Below, one piece after another: positions 51,563 to 60,152 of a stretch of 64,000 bases of DNA. Both the position numbers and the translations under genes were made by a program. The number at the start of each line of letters is the position of its first letter. Position 1 is the first letter of the stretch. This stretch comes from Tenacibaculum larymnensis (GTDB lineage: Bacteria > Bacteroidota > Bacteroidia > Flavobacteriales > Flavobacteriaceae): positions 124,001 through 188,000 of the forward strand of contig NZ_JAIWJY010000003.1 in assembly GCF_028829235.1 (NCBI RefSeq), given 5' to 3'. The notes beneath the pieces are model-generated. The model searched no databases. It was not told the DNA's origin and saw only the letters and a program-made list of their open reading frames with translations.

Positions 51563-51601
51563 TATTTAAATATGAAATAGAAATTTAATTTAGCTAAAGT
51601 A

Positions 51602-51736
51602 ATGAAAGATTGTTGCAAAGACAGCTGTAAACAGAATACTGAAAAATCAGTTGTCAAAAAATGGATTAATTATATAGTCTATGCAATACTTATCCTAATA
51701 GTTGGTGGTGCATTGATACTTCAATTATTTAGTTAA
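51602..51736 (+). CDS. Putative 44-residue Cys-rich single-helix membrane protein
   Basis: A 45-codon frame (MKDCCKDSCKQNT, then VKKWINYIVYAILILIVGGALILQLF). The Cys-Cys-x3-Cys N-terminus followed by one transmembrane helix is a pattern of small metal-binding membrane proteins. It lies 40 bp after the fourth hairpin and about 85 bp before the next gene. Not an assigned family; the clear helix and cysteines suggest a real gene in the copper operon. Confidence 0.5.
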   Translation: MKDCCKDSCKQNTEKSVVKKWINYIVYAILILIVGGALILQLFS

Positions 51737-51820
51737 AACAACAAGTTAAAATGGTGATAGGGAATAGAATAAAGATATCTAAAATAAAAATCTAATAACA
51801 AACCTTTTAATACCAAAATT

Positions 51821-52303
51821 ATGAAAACACTAAAACTAACAACAATGTTAATGCTATTGTTAATTACGACTAGCCAAATGTTCGGCCAAAATGTAAATGG
51901 AGAGATAGAAAAGGAGGCTGTTCTTAAAGTAATGAAAACTTATAAGGATGCCCTACAAAGCCTAACCACGGAAGGTACGTTCAAATTGTTTACCAAAGAT
52001 TCCGAAGTCTTTGAATCTGGAGGAGTCGAGGGGTCCTATGCGAATTACATAGAACATCATTTAGGGCCTGAATTGGGGCATTTTGAAAAATTTGAATTTT
52101 CAGATTATGAGATTGATGTAAAGGTAGATACACCTTATGCATTTACCACCGAGACCTATATTTATACTATTGTTCTTAAAGCAGATGAAAAAGGCGATGC
52201 AAGAACAATTAAGAAAAAAGGAGTGGCAACATCTATCTTAAAGAAAGTGGATGGTGATTGGAAAATTATCAAAATGCATTCATCTTCTAGAAATATAAAA
52301 TAA
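51821..52303 (+). CDS. NTF2-like/DUF4440 secreted protein
   Basis: A 160-residue protein with a signal peptide (1-22, QMFGQ) and an NTF2-like fold: EKEAVLKVMKTYKDALQSLTTEGTFKLF, YANYIEHHLGPELGHFEKFEFSDYEI, DGDWKIIKMHSSSR. It has a His pair (EHH) and may bind a metal. Often found next to metal efflux genes in Bacteroidota, with unknown function. Confidence 0.75.
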   Translation: MKTLKLTTMLMLLLITTSQMFGQNVNGEIEKEAVLKVMKTYKDALQSLTTEGTFKLFTKDSEVFESGGVEGSYANYIEHHLGPELGHFEKFEFSDYEIDVKVDTPYAFTTETYIYTIVLKADEKGDARTIKKKGVATSILKKVDGDWKIIKMHSSSRNIK

Positions 52304-52309
52304 TACATA

Positions 52310-52897
52310 ATGAGACAATATTTTTCCTTTGGCCTTTTATTGTGTGCACTTCTTTTTACAAGCTGCAAGCAAGAAATAAAAGAAACCAAAACAATTCCTG
52401 AAAGCCCAAAAACTGACACCACAACGGAGTCGCCAAAAAAACCGTTGAGTCCACATACTTCAACGATGGCAATGATAGGGGGAGCCCACATCCATATTGA
52501 CTATTCATCACCTGGAGTAAGAGACAGGATGATTTTTGGTGGTTTATTGGCATATGACCAAGTCTGGCAAGCAGGTGCGCATATGGCAACGTGGCTAGAG
52601 ACAGACAAGGATTTAATAATTGATGGTCAAGAACTTCCCGCTGGGAAATATGGGTTCTTTACTATCCCATCAAAAAATGAATGGACAATAATTTTCAATT
52701 CCAATTGGGACCAACACGGAAAAGATGAGTATGACGAAAAAGATGATGTAATACGATTTGAGGTGACACCAATTATTTCAGATGAAATTACGGAGCATTT
52801 AGAATATAAAGTTAGCCAAGTTAGTAAAAACGAAGGCACTATAGCATTGGCTTGGGAAAAAGTGTCAATTAGTTTCAATTTTAAAGTGAAGCAATAA
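52310..52897 (+). CDS. DUF2911 lipoprotein
   Basis: A 195-residue lipoprotein (lipobox FTSC) with the DUF2911 domain: IDYSSPGVRDRMIFGGLLAYDQVWQAGAHMATWLETDKDL, then LPAGKYGFFTIPSKNEWTIIFN. DUF2911 proteins are widespread in Bacteroidota, function unknown. It shares one base with the PepSY gene start, so it is in the same operon. Confidence 0.88.
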   Translation: MRQYFSFGLLLCALLFTSCKQEIKETKTIPESPKTDTTTESPKKPLSPHTSTMAMIGGAHIHIDYSSPGVRDRMIFGGLLAYDQVWQAGAHMATWLETDKDLIIDGQELPAGKYGFFTIPSKNEWTIIFNSNWDQHGKDEYDEKDDVIRFEVTPIISDEITEHLEYKVSQVSKNEGTIALAWEKVSISFNFKVKQ

Positions 52898-53607
52898 TGG
52901 TAAATAGGCATACAGCATTAAAAATAAGAAAGGTTCATCGCTATTTGGGTCTGTTTCTGGGAATCCAATTCCTAATGTGGACTATCAGCGGAATGTACTT
53001 TAGTTGGACAAACATTGATGACATTCACGGCGACCAATTCCGTAATATGGACTATGTGCCAAAAGCATTTGACAACCTTATTAGCCCTTCACTTATTAAA
53101 AGTAATGAAGACATTCGTGAAATCGAAATAAGGGATATCAATAACGAGCCGTATTATTGGATAAACAATGAACAATTATATAATGCGAGAACTGGCGAAG
53201 CAAAAAAGACGATTTCTGAAGAAGAAGCCTTGTACATAGCCAAAAACCAGATGAAGGAGAATTTAAAAGTTTCCAATATCCAAAAGATAAACGAAGTGGG
53301 CGACCATCACGAATATCGTGAAAAATTATTGCCTGCCTATGTGATATCGTATGATACCGATGAGGCTCTAAAGGCCTACGTTTCAGTAACCGATGCAAAA
53401 TTCCAAACTGTAAGGCACAGGGCGTGGCGTTGGTTCGATTTTTTGTGGATGACACACACTATGGACTATGAAGGGCGAGATAATTTTAATACCATTGTTT
53501 TAAGAGTATTCTCATTGTTGGGATTAATAACCGTATTGAGTGGTTTTTTACTTTGGTATACATCATCACCTACAATTAGAAAAATAAATAAGAGAACAAA
53601 AAAGTAA
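52897..53607 (+). CDS. PepSY-domain membrane protein
   Basis: A 236-residue protein with two transmembrane helices (residues ~17-38 and 200-222) enclosing a periplasmic region containing PepSY-like repeats (TISEEEALYIAKNQMKENL, RHRAWRWFDFLWMTHTMDY). PepSY membrane proteins often reduce or shuttle metals and accompany copper or siderophore systems. It lies 4 bp before the CusB-like gene. Confidence 0.8.
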   Translation: MVNRHTALKIRKVHRYLGLFLGIQFLMWTISGMYFSWTNIDDIHGDQFRNMDYVPKAFDNLISPSLIKSNEDIREIEIRDINNEPYYWINNEQLYNARTGEAKKTISEEEALYIAKNQMKENLKVSNIQKINEVGDHHEYREKLLPAYVISYDTDEALKAYVSVTDAKFQTVRHRAWRWFDFLWMTHTMDYEGRDNFNTIVLRVFSLLGLITVLSGFLLWYTSSPTIRKINKRTKK

Positions 53608-53611
53608 TATT

Positions 53612-55414
53612 ATGAATAAAAACATTATTTACATAAGTGTTGCGGTAATTGTTGGCCTGTTTGGTGGCTATCTAATTTTCGGTAGAGGTTCTGCTGATAC
53701 AGCAACAAACACAGTTATGGATGGTCACAACCACTCAGAGGAAATCGCTACTAACCAAATGTGGACTTGTTCGATGCACCCACAGATTATGCAACCGGAA
53801 CCAGGAGATTGCCCTATTTGCGGAATGGATTTAATACCTGCTGAAGCAGGAGCAGATGGTCTTATGGCAGACCAGTTTAAAATGACAGATAATGCAATGG
53901 CATTGGCCAATATTCAAACATCCATTGTTGGTCAGGGAGAGATTGGAAATAATATCCTAAAATTATCTGGAAAGATAAAAGCCAATGAAGAATCTAATGC
54001 TGTACAGGTAACCTATTTTGGAGGTAGAATAGAACAATTATATGTTAATTCTACTGGAGAACGTGTAGGCGCAGGCCAGCGCTTGGCTACGATATATTCG
54101 CCAGACTTGGTTGCAGCACAGCAAGAATTGCTTACCGCATCATCCTTAAAAGAGTCGCAACCCGAATTGTACAAGGCTGTAAGGAATAAACTGAAATTAT
54201 GGAAGCTTTCCGAAAAGCAAATTAACGCTATTGAGTCAGCTGGAAAAGTGCAAGAATACTTTCCAGTTTTTGCAACTGTATCAGGAACGGTAACAATGAA
54301 AATGGTTGAAGAAGGGGACTATGTAAAACAAGGGCAACCCTTATATAAAATAGCCAACCTCAATACGGTATGGGCAGAGTTTGATGCCTATGAAAACCAA
54401 ATTGCTTCCTTGAAAGTAGGACAGACCATTAAAGTAACTACCAACGCATATCGTAACGAAGTATTTGATGCAAAAGTCTCTTTTATAGACCCACTATTAA
54501 ATTCAGCAACGCGAACTATCGTGGTACGAGCGGTACTAAATAATAAAAACGACCTATTTAAACCAGGAATGTTTGTTGAAGGTAAAATTGAAGGTACTCA
54601 AGAAAACACCACAAATAAAATAACAGTTCCTGCTACAGCTGTGATGTGGACTGGTGAACGTTCTGTGGTTTATGTCAAAACAAATCCTAACGAGGCTGTT
54701 TTTGAAATGAGAGAAGTCTTACTTGGTAATGCCAATGGAGACACCTATACCATACTTGAAGGCCTTGAAAATGGAGATGAAGTGGTTACCAATGGCACAT
54801 TTACCGTAGATGCTGCTGCACAGTTACAGGGCAAGAAAAGTATGATGAACACGGCAGGAGGTAAGACAATGACTGGCCACGAAGGGCATTTGGGTATGCA
54901 AGGAAACAATACTGGGGATAATGTGGTGAATACAGACCATTCTGAAATGAAAGAAAGGATAGCTGTTTCAAAGAAATTTCAAAATCAATTGAAGCAGGTT
55001 TTTGATGATTATATCCTTGTAAAAGATGCTTTGGTTAATGACGATGCTAAAAGTGCACAACAAGCAGGAAAGCAAATAATCCAATCCTTAAAAAATGTTG
55101 ATATGAAGTTGCTGTCCGATGAAAAAGCACACAACCATTGGATGACCATTCAGAAGGAATTAAATGCTTCAGCGAATGCTATTTCTGGTAGTACAGATAT
55201 TTCAAAGCAAAGAGGACATTTTAAGCATTTGTCTGCGCATATGATTAGTAGTGTACAGCTCTTTGGGGTTAATACAAACGTATATATCCAGTTTTGTCCA
55301 ATGGCAGACAACAACAAGGGAGCTTATTGGATAAGTTTAGAAGAAGAAATCCGAAATCCATATTATGGTGAGGCAATGTTAACCTGTGGAGAAGTTAGAG
55401 ACACATTAGAATAA
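53612..55414 (+). CDS. cusB: CusB-type RND adaptor with heavy-metal-binding and DUF3347 domains
   Basis: A 600-residue membrane-fusion protein. It has an N-terminal anchor (residues ~5-22), an HMBD metal-binding module (MWTCSMHPQIM, then GDCPICGMDLIPAE), the usual adaptor body (SGKIKANEESNAVQVTYFGGRIEQLYV, YSPDLVAAQQELL) and a C-terminal DUF3347 domain (VFDDYILVKDALVNDDAKSA, YIQFCPMADNNKGAYW). It links CusA to the TolC-like protein and may hand metal to the pump. The fusion with DUF3347 repeats the domain that is encoded separately at 49551 and 50658. Unusually, cusB lies 7.7 kb from cusA. Confidence 0.9.
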   Translation: MNKNIIYISVAVIVGLFGGYLIFGRGSADTATNTVMDGHNHSEEIATNQMWTCSMHPQIMQPEPGDCPICGMDLIPAEAGADGLMADQFKMTDNAMALANIQTSIVGQGEIGNNILKLSGKIKANEESNAVQVTYFGGRIEQLYVNSTGERVGAGQRLATIYSPDLVAAQQELLTASSLKESQPELYKAVRNKLKLWKLSEKQINAIESAGKVQEYFPVFATVSGTVTMKMVEEGDYVKQGQPLYKIANLNTVWAEFDAYENQIASLKVGQTIKVTTNAYRNEVFDAKVSFIDPLLNSATRTIVVRAVLNNKNDLFKPGMFVEGKIEGTQENTTNKITVPATAVMWTGERSVVYVKTNPNEAVFEMREVLLGNANGDTYTILEGLENGDEVVTNGTFTVDAAAQLQGKKSMMNTAGGKTMTGHEGHLGMQGNNTGDNVVNTDHSEMKERIAVSKKFQNQLKQVFDDYILVKDALVNDDAKSAQQAGKQIIQSLKNVDMKLLSDEKAHNHWMTIQKELNASANAISGSTDISKQRGHFKHLSAHMISSVQLFGVNTNVYIQFCPMADNNKGAYWISLEEEIRNPYYGEAMLTCGEVRDTLE

Positions 55415-55437
55415 TCAGGTTTAGCATTGATTGGTAA

Positions 55438-55662
55438 ATGACGGATTCTTCAGACTCTAATATTTTAAGGAGAAGAAAGATGATGAGTGAAAGTAGAAGA
55501 AATAGGAGAAAAAACAAGAAAAATACGCATCAGCAGAAAAATCCAATAACAAAAAAGGATAGGGTAATCGGAATTTCAGCGATGATAGGACTTTTTATTG
55601 CTGCTGTAATTTTGATTATTTATTTAAATCTTGAATTTATCAAGTATCTGTTTTATTTATGA
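55438..55662 (+). CDS. Small single-helix basic protein
   Basis: A 74-residue protein: a very basic N-terminal half (ILRRRKMMSESRRNRRKNKKNTHQQKN), then one transmembrane helix (VIGISAMIGLFIAAVILIIYL). I do not recognise a family. It overlaps the AraC-type gene by 4 bp, so translation is coupled. An anchor with a positively charged cytoplasmic tail is the likely form. Confidence 0.55.
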   Translation: MTDSSDSNILRRRKMMSESRRNRRKNKKNTHQQKNPITKKDRVIGISAMIGLFIAAVILIIYLNLEFIKYLFYL

Positions 55663-56225
55663 ATAATACCATCCACATAAAAAATATGGTCTGTCCAAGA
55701 TGTATATTGGCAGTTTCCCAAATTTTGGTAGAGTTGAACATTACGTACAAAACCATTAAGTTAGGCGAAGTGGAGTTGGTTTCAATACTCAATGAATCCA
55801 AAAAAGAATCTTTGTCACATAAGCTACAAAATGCAGGTTTTAGTTTGATTGACGACCGTAAAAGTCAACTTATTGAACAAATGAAAAATTTAGTGGTGGA
55901 TAAAATCCATCATTCTTCCGAAGATTTGGACGTTAAATGGGCAGATTATATAGGGGAAAATATTCATCTTGATTATAAATATTTAAGCTCACTGTTTTCA
56001 TCGGTTGAAAGTATCACCTTTGAGCAATACATTATCAACCAAAAAATTGAACATATAAAAGAACTTTTAGTTTACGACGAATTAACTTTGAGTGAAATAG
56101 CCTTTAAAATGAATTACAGTAGTGTGGCCTATTTGAGTAACCAATTTAAAAAAGTTACAGGAATGACACCTTCACAGTTTAAAAAAGCAATTGACAAAAA
56201 CCGTAAATTTTTGGATGAGATTTAA
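55659..56225 (+). CDS. AraC-family regulator with HMA-like metal-sensor domain, second copy
   Basis: A 188-residue regulator with the same architecture as the one at 40103-40684: N-terminal HMA-like domain with NMVCPRCILAVSQIL (Cys-x-x-Cys), and C-terminal AraC HTH (QYIINQKIEHIKELLVYDELTLSEIAFKMNYSSVAYLSNQFKKVTGMTPSQFKK). It ends the Cus operon and probably controls it in response to copper or silver; this is inferred. It is followed by an 83-bp gap before the methyltransferase. Confidence 0.75.
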   Translation: MNNTIHIKNMVCPRCILAVSQILVELNITYKTIKLGEVELVSILNESKKESLSHKLQNAGFSLIDDRKSQLIEQMKNLVVDKIHHSSEDLDVKWADYIGENIHLDYKYLSSLFSSVESITFEQYIINQKIEHIKELLVYDELTLSEIAFKMNYSSVAYLSNQFKKVTGMTPSQFKKAIDKNRKFLDEI

Positions 56226-56308
56226 AGTGTTTTCTCTGCTATTAATTGGGATAATTTAAAATCAAAATTATATATCAATATATTTAAAAGCCGAATAAAG
56301 GCATTAAA

Positions 56309-56923
56309 ATGAAATTAGACAGAAAGAAACATTGGGAATCAGTTTACGAAACTAAAAATCCAGACCAAGTAAGTTGGACACAAGAAACACCAAAAACTTC
56401 GCTGGAGTTTATTCATTCATTTGGACTAAATAAAAATGCAAAAATCATCGATGTTGGAGGTGGCGACAGTAAACTTGTTGACCATTTACTTGAAGAAGGA
56501 TTTAATAACATTACTGTACTAGACATTTCAGAAAGAGCAATTGCTAAAGCAAAAAACAGGCTTGGAAAGAAAGCAAACAAAGTTAATTGGATTGTAAGCG
56601 ACATTACCGAATTTGAGCCTCATTCGTCTTTTGATGTTTGGCACGACAGGGCAACTTTTCATTTTCTTACTACGGACCAACAGATAAAAAAATATATTAA
56701 AATAGCGACAAAATGTGTAAGCGGTTATTTAATAATAGGAACCTTTTCGTCAAATGGACCAAGAAAGTGTAGTGGACTTGACATAAAGCAATACGACGAA
56801 GATGAATTAACTATGGAATTGAAAAATGGATTTGATAAAATACAGTGTGTAACGGAAGACCACTTGACACCATTCAACACCACACAAAATTTCTTGTTCT
56901 GTAGTTTTAAAAAACAATTGTAA
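56309..56923 (+). CDS. Class I SAM-dependent methyltransferase
   Basis: A 204-residue Rossmann-type methyltransferase. SAM-binding motif I reads KIIDVGGGDSKLVDHLL, motif II NITVLDISERAIAKAK (acidic Asp), and motif IV SFDVWHDRATFHFL. These residues resemble thiopurine/tellurite-type methyltransferases. It lies between the Cus and mer operons, separated by 83 and 139 bp, and may be independent. A role in metalloid methylation is possible but not shown. Confidence 0.82.
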   Translation: MKLDRKKHWESVYETKNPDQVSWTQETPKTSLEFIHSFGLNKNAKIIDVGGGDSKLVDHLLEEGFNNITVLDISERAIAKAKNRLGKKANKVNWIVSDITEFEPHSSFDVWHDRATFHFLTTDQQIKKYIKIATKCVSGYLIIGTFSSNGPRKCSGLDIKQYDEDELTMELKNGFDKIQCVTEDHLTPFNTTQNFLFCSFKKQL

Positions 56924-57027
56924 CGATATAAGCCAGCAACATATTTAGTTTTCGTCAATAGTAATTCCCTTTAAAAACGATAAAGAGCTAAAATCTTCCT
57001 AACAATTTAAAGTTTATTATTTTAGTA

Positions 57028-57058
57028 TTTGCTTAAATAAGAAATAAATTTACCTTTG
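57028..57058 (+). promoter_or_regulatory. Bacteroidetes-type promoter of the mer operon
   Basis: TTTG at 57028-57031 (-33 element) and TACCTTTG at 57051-57058 (-7 element, TAnnTTTG) are separated by 19 bp, the exact Bacteroidetes consensus. The ATG of the arsR-type gene is at 57063, 5 bp past the -7 element, so the transcript would be leaderless or nearly so. A palindromic TATTTGCTTAAATA lies across the -33 element and could be the repressor's operator. Confidence 0.7.
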
Positions 57059-57062
57059 TGTT

Positions 57063-57437
57063 ATGGAAAATAATTCGTGTATAAGGCAACAAGCCGATTT
57101 AGAACAAATAAACCGTTGTAAAGAAACAGTTTCGGAATTAAACGAATCATTCGACTATTTGGCGAACGGTCTATCATTGGTTGGAAATAGTGTTCGACTA
57201 AAAATTCTTTACCTACTCTTTGAGGAGAAACGACTTTGCGTTTGCGACTTAAGTGATATTCTCGAAATGAATATTTCTGCTATCTCTCAACATTTGAGAA
57301 AAATGAAGGACAGAAATTTATTGGAAACCGAAAGAGATGCTCAAACGATTTTTTACTCACTAACCCCTGAATATTCAACATTATTAAATCCGTTTTTTGA
57401 AATACTCGATAAAAACAAAGTTTTAGAAACGATATGA
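57063..57437 (+). CDS. ArsR/SmtB-family metalloregulator (probable mercury-responsive)
   Basis: A 124-residue winged-helix repressor. DNA-binding helix: LCVCDLSDILEMNISAISQHLRKM, with the metal-binding Cys-x-Cys (LCVCDL) in the ArsR position, plus Cys6 and Cys17 near the N-terminus (SCIRQ, INRCKETV). It heads the mer operon and overlaps merTP by 4 bp (ATGA). An ArsR-type protein replaces the MerR activator of Gram-negative mer operons; mercury as inducer is inferred from the operon. Confidence 0.88.
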   Translation: MENNSCIRQQADLEQINRCKETVSELNESFDYLANGLSLVGNSVRLKILYLLFEEKRLCVCDLSDILEMNISAISQHLRKMKDRNLLETERDAQTIFYSLTPEYSTLLNPFFEILDKNKVLETI

Positions 57438-58048
57438 AAAGTGAAAACAAATTAATTGGTGCAGGTTTGTTAACTGCAATTACAGCCTCTTTATGTTGTA
57501 TTACACCCGTTTTGGCTTTAATCGCGGGAACAAGTGGAATTGCCTCAACATTTTCTTGGCTTGAGCCTTTTAGACCTTATCTAATCGGGCTAACAATTTT
57601 AGTGCTCGGCTTTGCTTGGTATCAAAAACTAAAACCTCAAAAAGAAATCGATTGTGAATGCGATACGGACGACCTGCCTGCCGGTAAGGAAGGAAAATCA
57701 AAATTTATACAGTCAAAAACCTTTTTGGGAATAGTAACAGCATTTGCAATTATAATGCTGGCATTTCCATATTATTCATCCATTTTTTATCCGGATAATA
57801 AAAAAGAAGTGGTCATTGTAAACCAATCAAATATTCAAACTGTAAACTTTAATGTTCAAGGAATGACTTGTGCTGGCTGTGAAGAAAGCATAAAACACGC
57901 TGTAAATGAATTGGACGGTATTATAAATGTAACCCCTTCGTATGAAAAGGGAAATGCCATCGTAGAGTTTGATAAGTCTAAAACCTCTAAAGTAGCTATT
58001 GAAAAGGCAATTAATTCAACAGGATACAAAGTTATAAAAGATAAATAA
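57434..58048 (+). CDS. Mercuric transporter MerTP (MerT-MerP fusion)
   Basis: A 204-residue fusion. The MerT part has a Cys pair in the first helix (ASLCCITPVLALIAG), more hydrophobic helices, and a cytoplasmic loop with CEC. The C-terminal part is a MerP/HMA domain with GMTCAGCEESI. It takes up Hg(II) for reduction by MerA. Between the MerT helices a palindromic repeat (57671-57689) codes for LPAG plus flanking residues; the second copy at 60881 lacks that insert. Second gene of the mer operon. Confidence 0.9.
   Translation: MKSENKLIGAGLLTAITASLCCITPVLALIAGTSGIASTFSWLEPFRPYLIGLTILVLGFAWYQKLKPQKEIDCECDTDDLPAGKEGKSKFIQSKTFLGIVTAFAIIMLAFPYYSSIFYPDNKKEVVIVNQSNIQTVNFNVQGMTCAGCEESIKHAVNELDGIINVTPSYEKGNAIVEFDKSKTSKVAIEKAINSTGYKVIKDK
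57671..57689. repeat. Palindromic dispersed repeat inside merTP
   Basis: GACCTGCCTGCCGGTAAGG, a close relative of the 25-bp repeat between traK and traM (3664-3688). Here it lies in frame and adds Asp-Leu-Pro-Ala-Gly-Lys-type residues to the cytoplasmic loop of MerTP. Confidence 0.5.
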
Positions 58049-58065
58049 ACGCAAAATTACCCATT

Positions 58066-58407
58066 ATGAAAAAACTATCAATAGTGCCTATTTTGGCTTT
58101 AATGCTGTTTTCTTTTCAGGCCAAATCACAAAGCAAGGAGGTTACAAATCAAGTTGTGGAAGTAGCTTCAAAGAAACACAATGCAACCACGGTGAAATTT
58201 AAAATTACAGGCATTACTTGTGCTGGTTGTTCCAATGCTATTTATAATGCATTAAAGGAAGTAGATGGTGTTTTGGAACATTCGGTTGAATACCCTGGAG
58301 ATATTGCTGTTATTGAGTTTGATGGTTCAAAAACAAGTATCAAAGCCCTAAAACTTATCATAGAAAAGAAAGGGTTTAAGGCCGAAGTAATTAAAGGGAA
58401 GGTCTAA
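58066..58407 (+). CDS. Secreted MerP-like HMA protein
   Basis: A 113-residue periplasmic metal-binding protein with a signal peptide (residues 1-21, FQAKSQ) and an HMA domain with the metal site GITCAGCSNAIYNAL (CxxC). It should bind Hg(II) in the periplasm and pass it to MerTP. Between merTP (17 bp gap) and merA in the operon. Confidence 0.85.
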   Translation: MKKLSIVPILALMLFSFQAKSQSKEVTNQVVEVASKKHNATTVKFKITGITCAGCSNAIYNALKEVDGVLEHSVEYPGDIAVIEFDGSKTSIKALKLIIEKKGFKAEVIKGKV

Positions 58408-58436
58408 TTTTTAATAAGTAAACAGTACCGATTTCA

Positions 58437-60143
58437 ATGAAAAATACAGCTAAAATGAAAATCAAAATGCCTCAAAATAGAGAAACCATTACATTGGAAA
58501 TTGAGGGTATGACCTGTGAAGGTTGTGCAACACATATCGAAAAGGATATGAACGCAACTGAAGGAGTTTTAAGTTCCACAGTTAACCACGAAACCGGAAA
58601 AGGCGAATTTAATTTTGATGCTGATAAGATGAGTAAGGCAAATGTAATAGATGCTATAAACAGCGTTGGTGATTATTCGGTTGTAAATAATGTCGACGAG
58701 GAAGAGGTTTCCGCTGTAAATTCCAAAGGCCAAAATCAATTCGATTTAATAATTATTGGTGGTGGTTCAGCTGCATTTTCAGCAGCCATTAAAGCTGAAG
58801 GTTTAGGGCTCACAACACTTATGGTAAATGCAGGATTAGATTTTGGTGGCACTTGCGTAAATGTGGGTTGTGTACCGTCTAAAAACCTTATTCGGGCTGC
58901 CGAAACGGTACGTCTCGCTACGCATTCCAATTTTAAGGGTATAAAACCTAAAGGAGCAGACATTGATTTTACACAAACCATAAAAGATAAAAAAGCATTG
59001 GTTGCTTCACTTCAGCAACAAAAATATATGGATGTGGTAAGTGATTTTGAAAACCTGATAATGCGTACAGGTTGGGCTGAACTTGTTGATAATAAAACAA
59101 TCCTTGTGGATGGAAAAGACACCTACACAGCAACCAACATTCTAATGGCAACAGGAGCAACTACCAATATTCCAAATATTGAAGGACTGAATGAGGTTGG
59201 TTATTTAACCAATGTGACCTTGTTCGATTTAGAGGAAAAACCTGAAAGTTTGACCATTATGGGAGCTGGTTATATTGGTTTGGAAATTGCGATGGCTTAC
59301 AACAGATTGGGTGTAAAAGTACGTATCATTGAATTTACCGACAGGCCATTACGCAGTCAAACAAAAGATATTACAGATGTTTTGGTAGAACAAATGAAAA
59401 GTGAAGGGATTGAAATCCTTCCAAACTTTAGAGCGTTTAAATTTGAAAAGAAAGGTAACGATACAATTATTCATTGTAATTGTCCTGATGGTTCCACAAC
59501 TCAAATTGTTGAAAAAGGACATATTGTGGTGGCTACAGGGACGAAGCCTAACACCTCTAAATTAGGGCTTGAGAATATCGGCCTAAAGTTAACAGTAAGC
59601 GGCCATATTATTGTAAATGAAAAAATGGAAACCAATATTTCCAATATTTATGCAGCAGGAGATGTCACCATTACACCGGCATTTGTTTATACAGCAGCAA
59701 CCGAAGGTAGTACAGCAGTGCACAATGCGTTTTCATCAACAAAAACAAGTATTGATTATTCATCATTACCTTGGGTAGTATTTACAGATCCTCAAATCGC
59801 AGGAGCAGGTATAGATGAAATTGAAGCAGAAAAAAAGGAAATTCCTTTTGAAGTCAGTAAACTTGATTTAATTCACGTTCCAAGAGCCTTGGCAGCTCAA
59901 GATACCAGAGGGTTCATAAAACTGATACGCAACACTGAAACCGATAAATTAATAGGCGCAAGAGTAGTTGCACCTGAAGGTGGTGAACTGATACAACAAT
60001 TGAGTATGGCTATTAAATTTGGAATCACTGTAAAAGATTTAGCAGAAAGCTTTTATCCATATTTAACTTTAGGAGAATCTGTTAAACTGGCAGCGATTAC
60101 CTTTGGGAAAGATGTTTCCAAATTAAGTTGCTGCGCGAGTTAA
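58437..60143 (+). CDS. merA: Mercuric reductase MerA
   Basis: A 568-residue flavoenzyme that reduces Hg(II) to volatile Hg(0) with NADPH. Features in order: NmerA domain with GMTCEGCATHIEK (CxxC), FAD motif IIGGGSAAFSAAI, redox-active disulfide GGTCVNVGCVPSK, NAD(P) motif GAGYIGLEIAMAY, second FAD motif IYAAGDVT, and C-terminal metal pair LSCCAS (adjacent Cys) of the partner subunit. Start chosen at the first ATG; an ATG at 58455 is also possible. All catalytic cysteines are present. Confidence 0.97.
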   Translation: MKNTAKMKIKMPQNRETITLEIEGMTCEGCATHIEKDMNATEGVLSSTVNHETGKGEFNFDADKMSKANVIDAINSVGDYSVVNNVDEEEVSAVNSKGQNQFDLIIIGGGSAAFSAAIKAEGLGLTTLMVNAGLDFGGTCVNVGCVPSKNLIRAAETVRLATHSNFKGIKPKGADIDFTQTIKDKKALVASLQQQKYMDVVSDFENLIMRTGWAELVDNKTILVDGKDTYTATNILMATGATTNIPNIEGLNEVGYLTNVTLFDLEEKPESLTIMGAGYIGLEIAMAYNRLGVKVRIIEFTDRPLRSQTKDITDVLVEQMKSEGIEILPNFRAFKFEKKGNDTIIHCNCPDGSTTQIVEKGHIVVATGTKPNTSKLGLENIGLKLTVSGHIIVNEKMETNISNIYAAGDVTITPAFVYTAATEGSTAVHNAFSSTKTSIDYSSLPWVVFTDPQIAGAGIDEIEAEKKEIPFEVSKLDLIHVPRALAAQDTRGFIKLIRNTETDKLIGARVVAPEGGELIQQLSMAIKFGITVKDLAESFYPYLTLGESVKLAAITFGKDVSKLSCCAS

Positions 60144-60152
60144 GTTTGAGTT

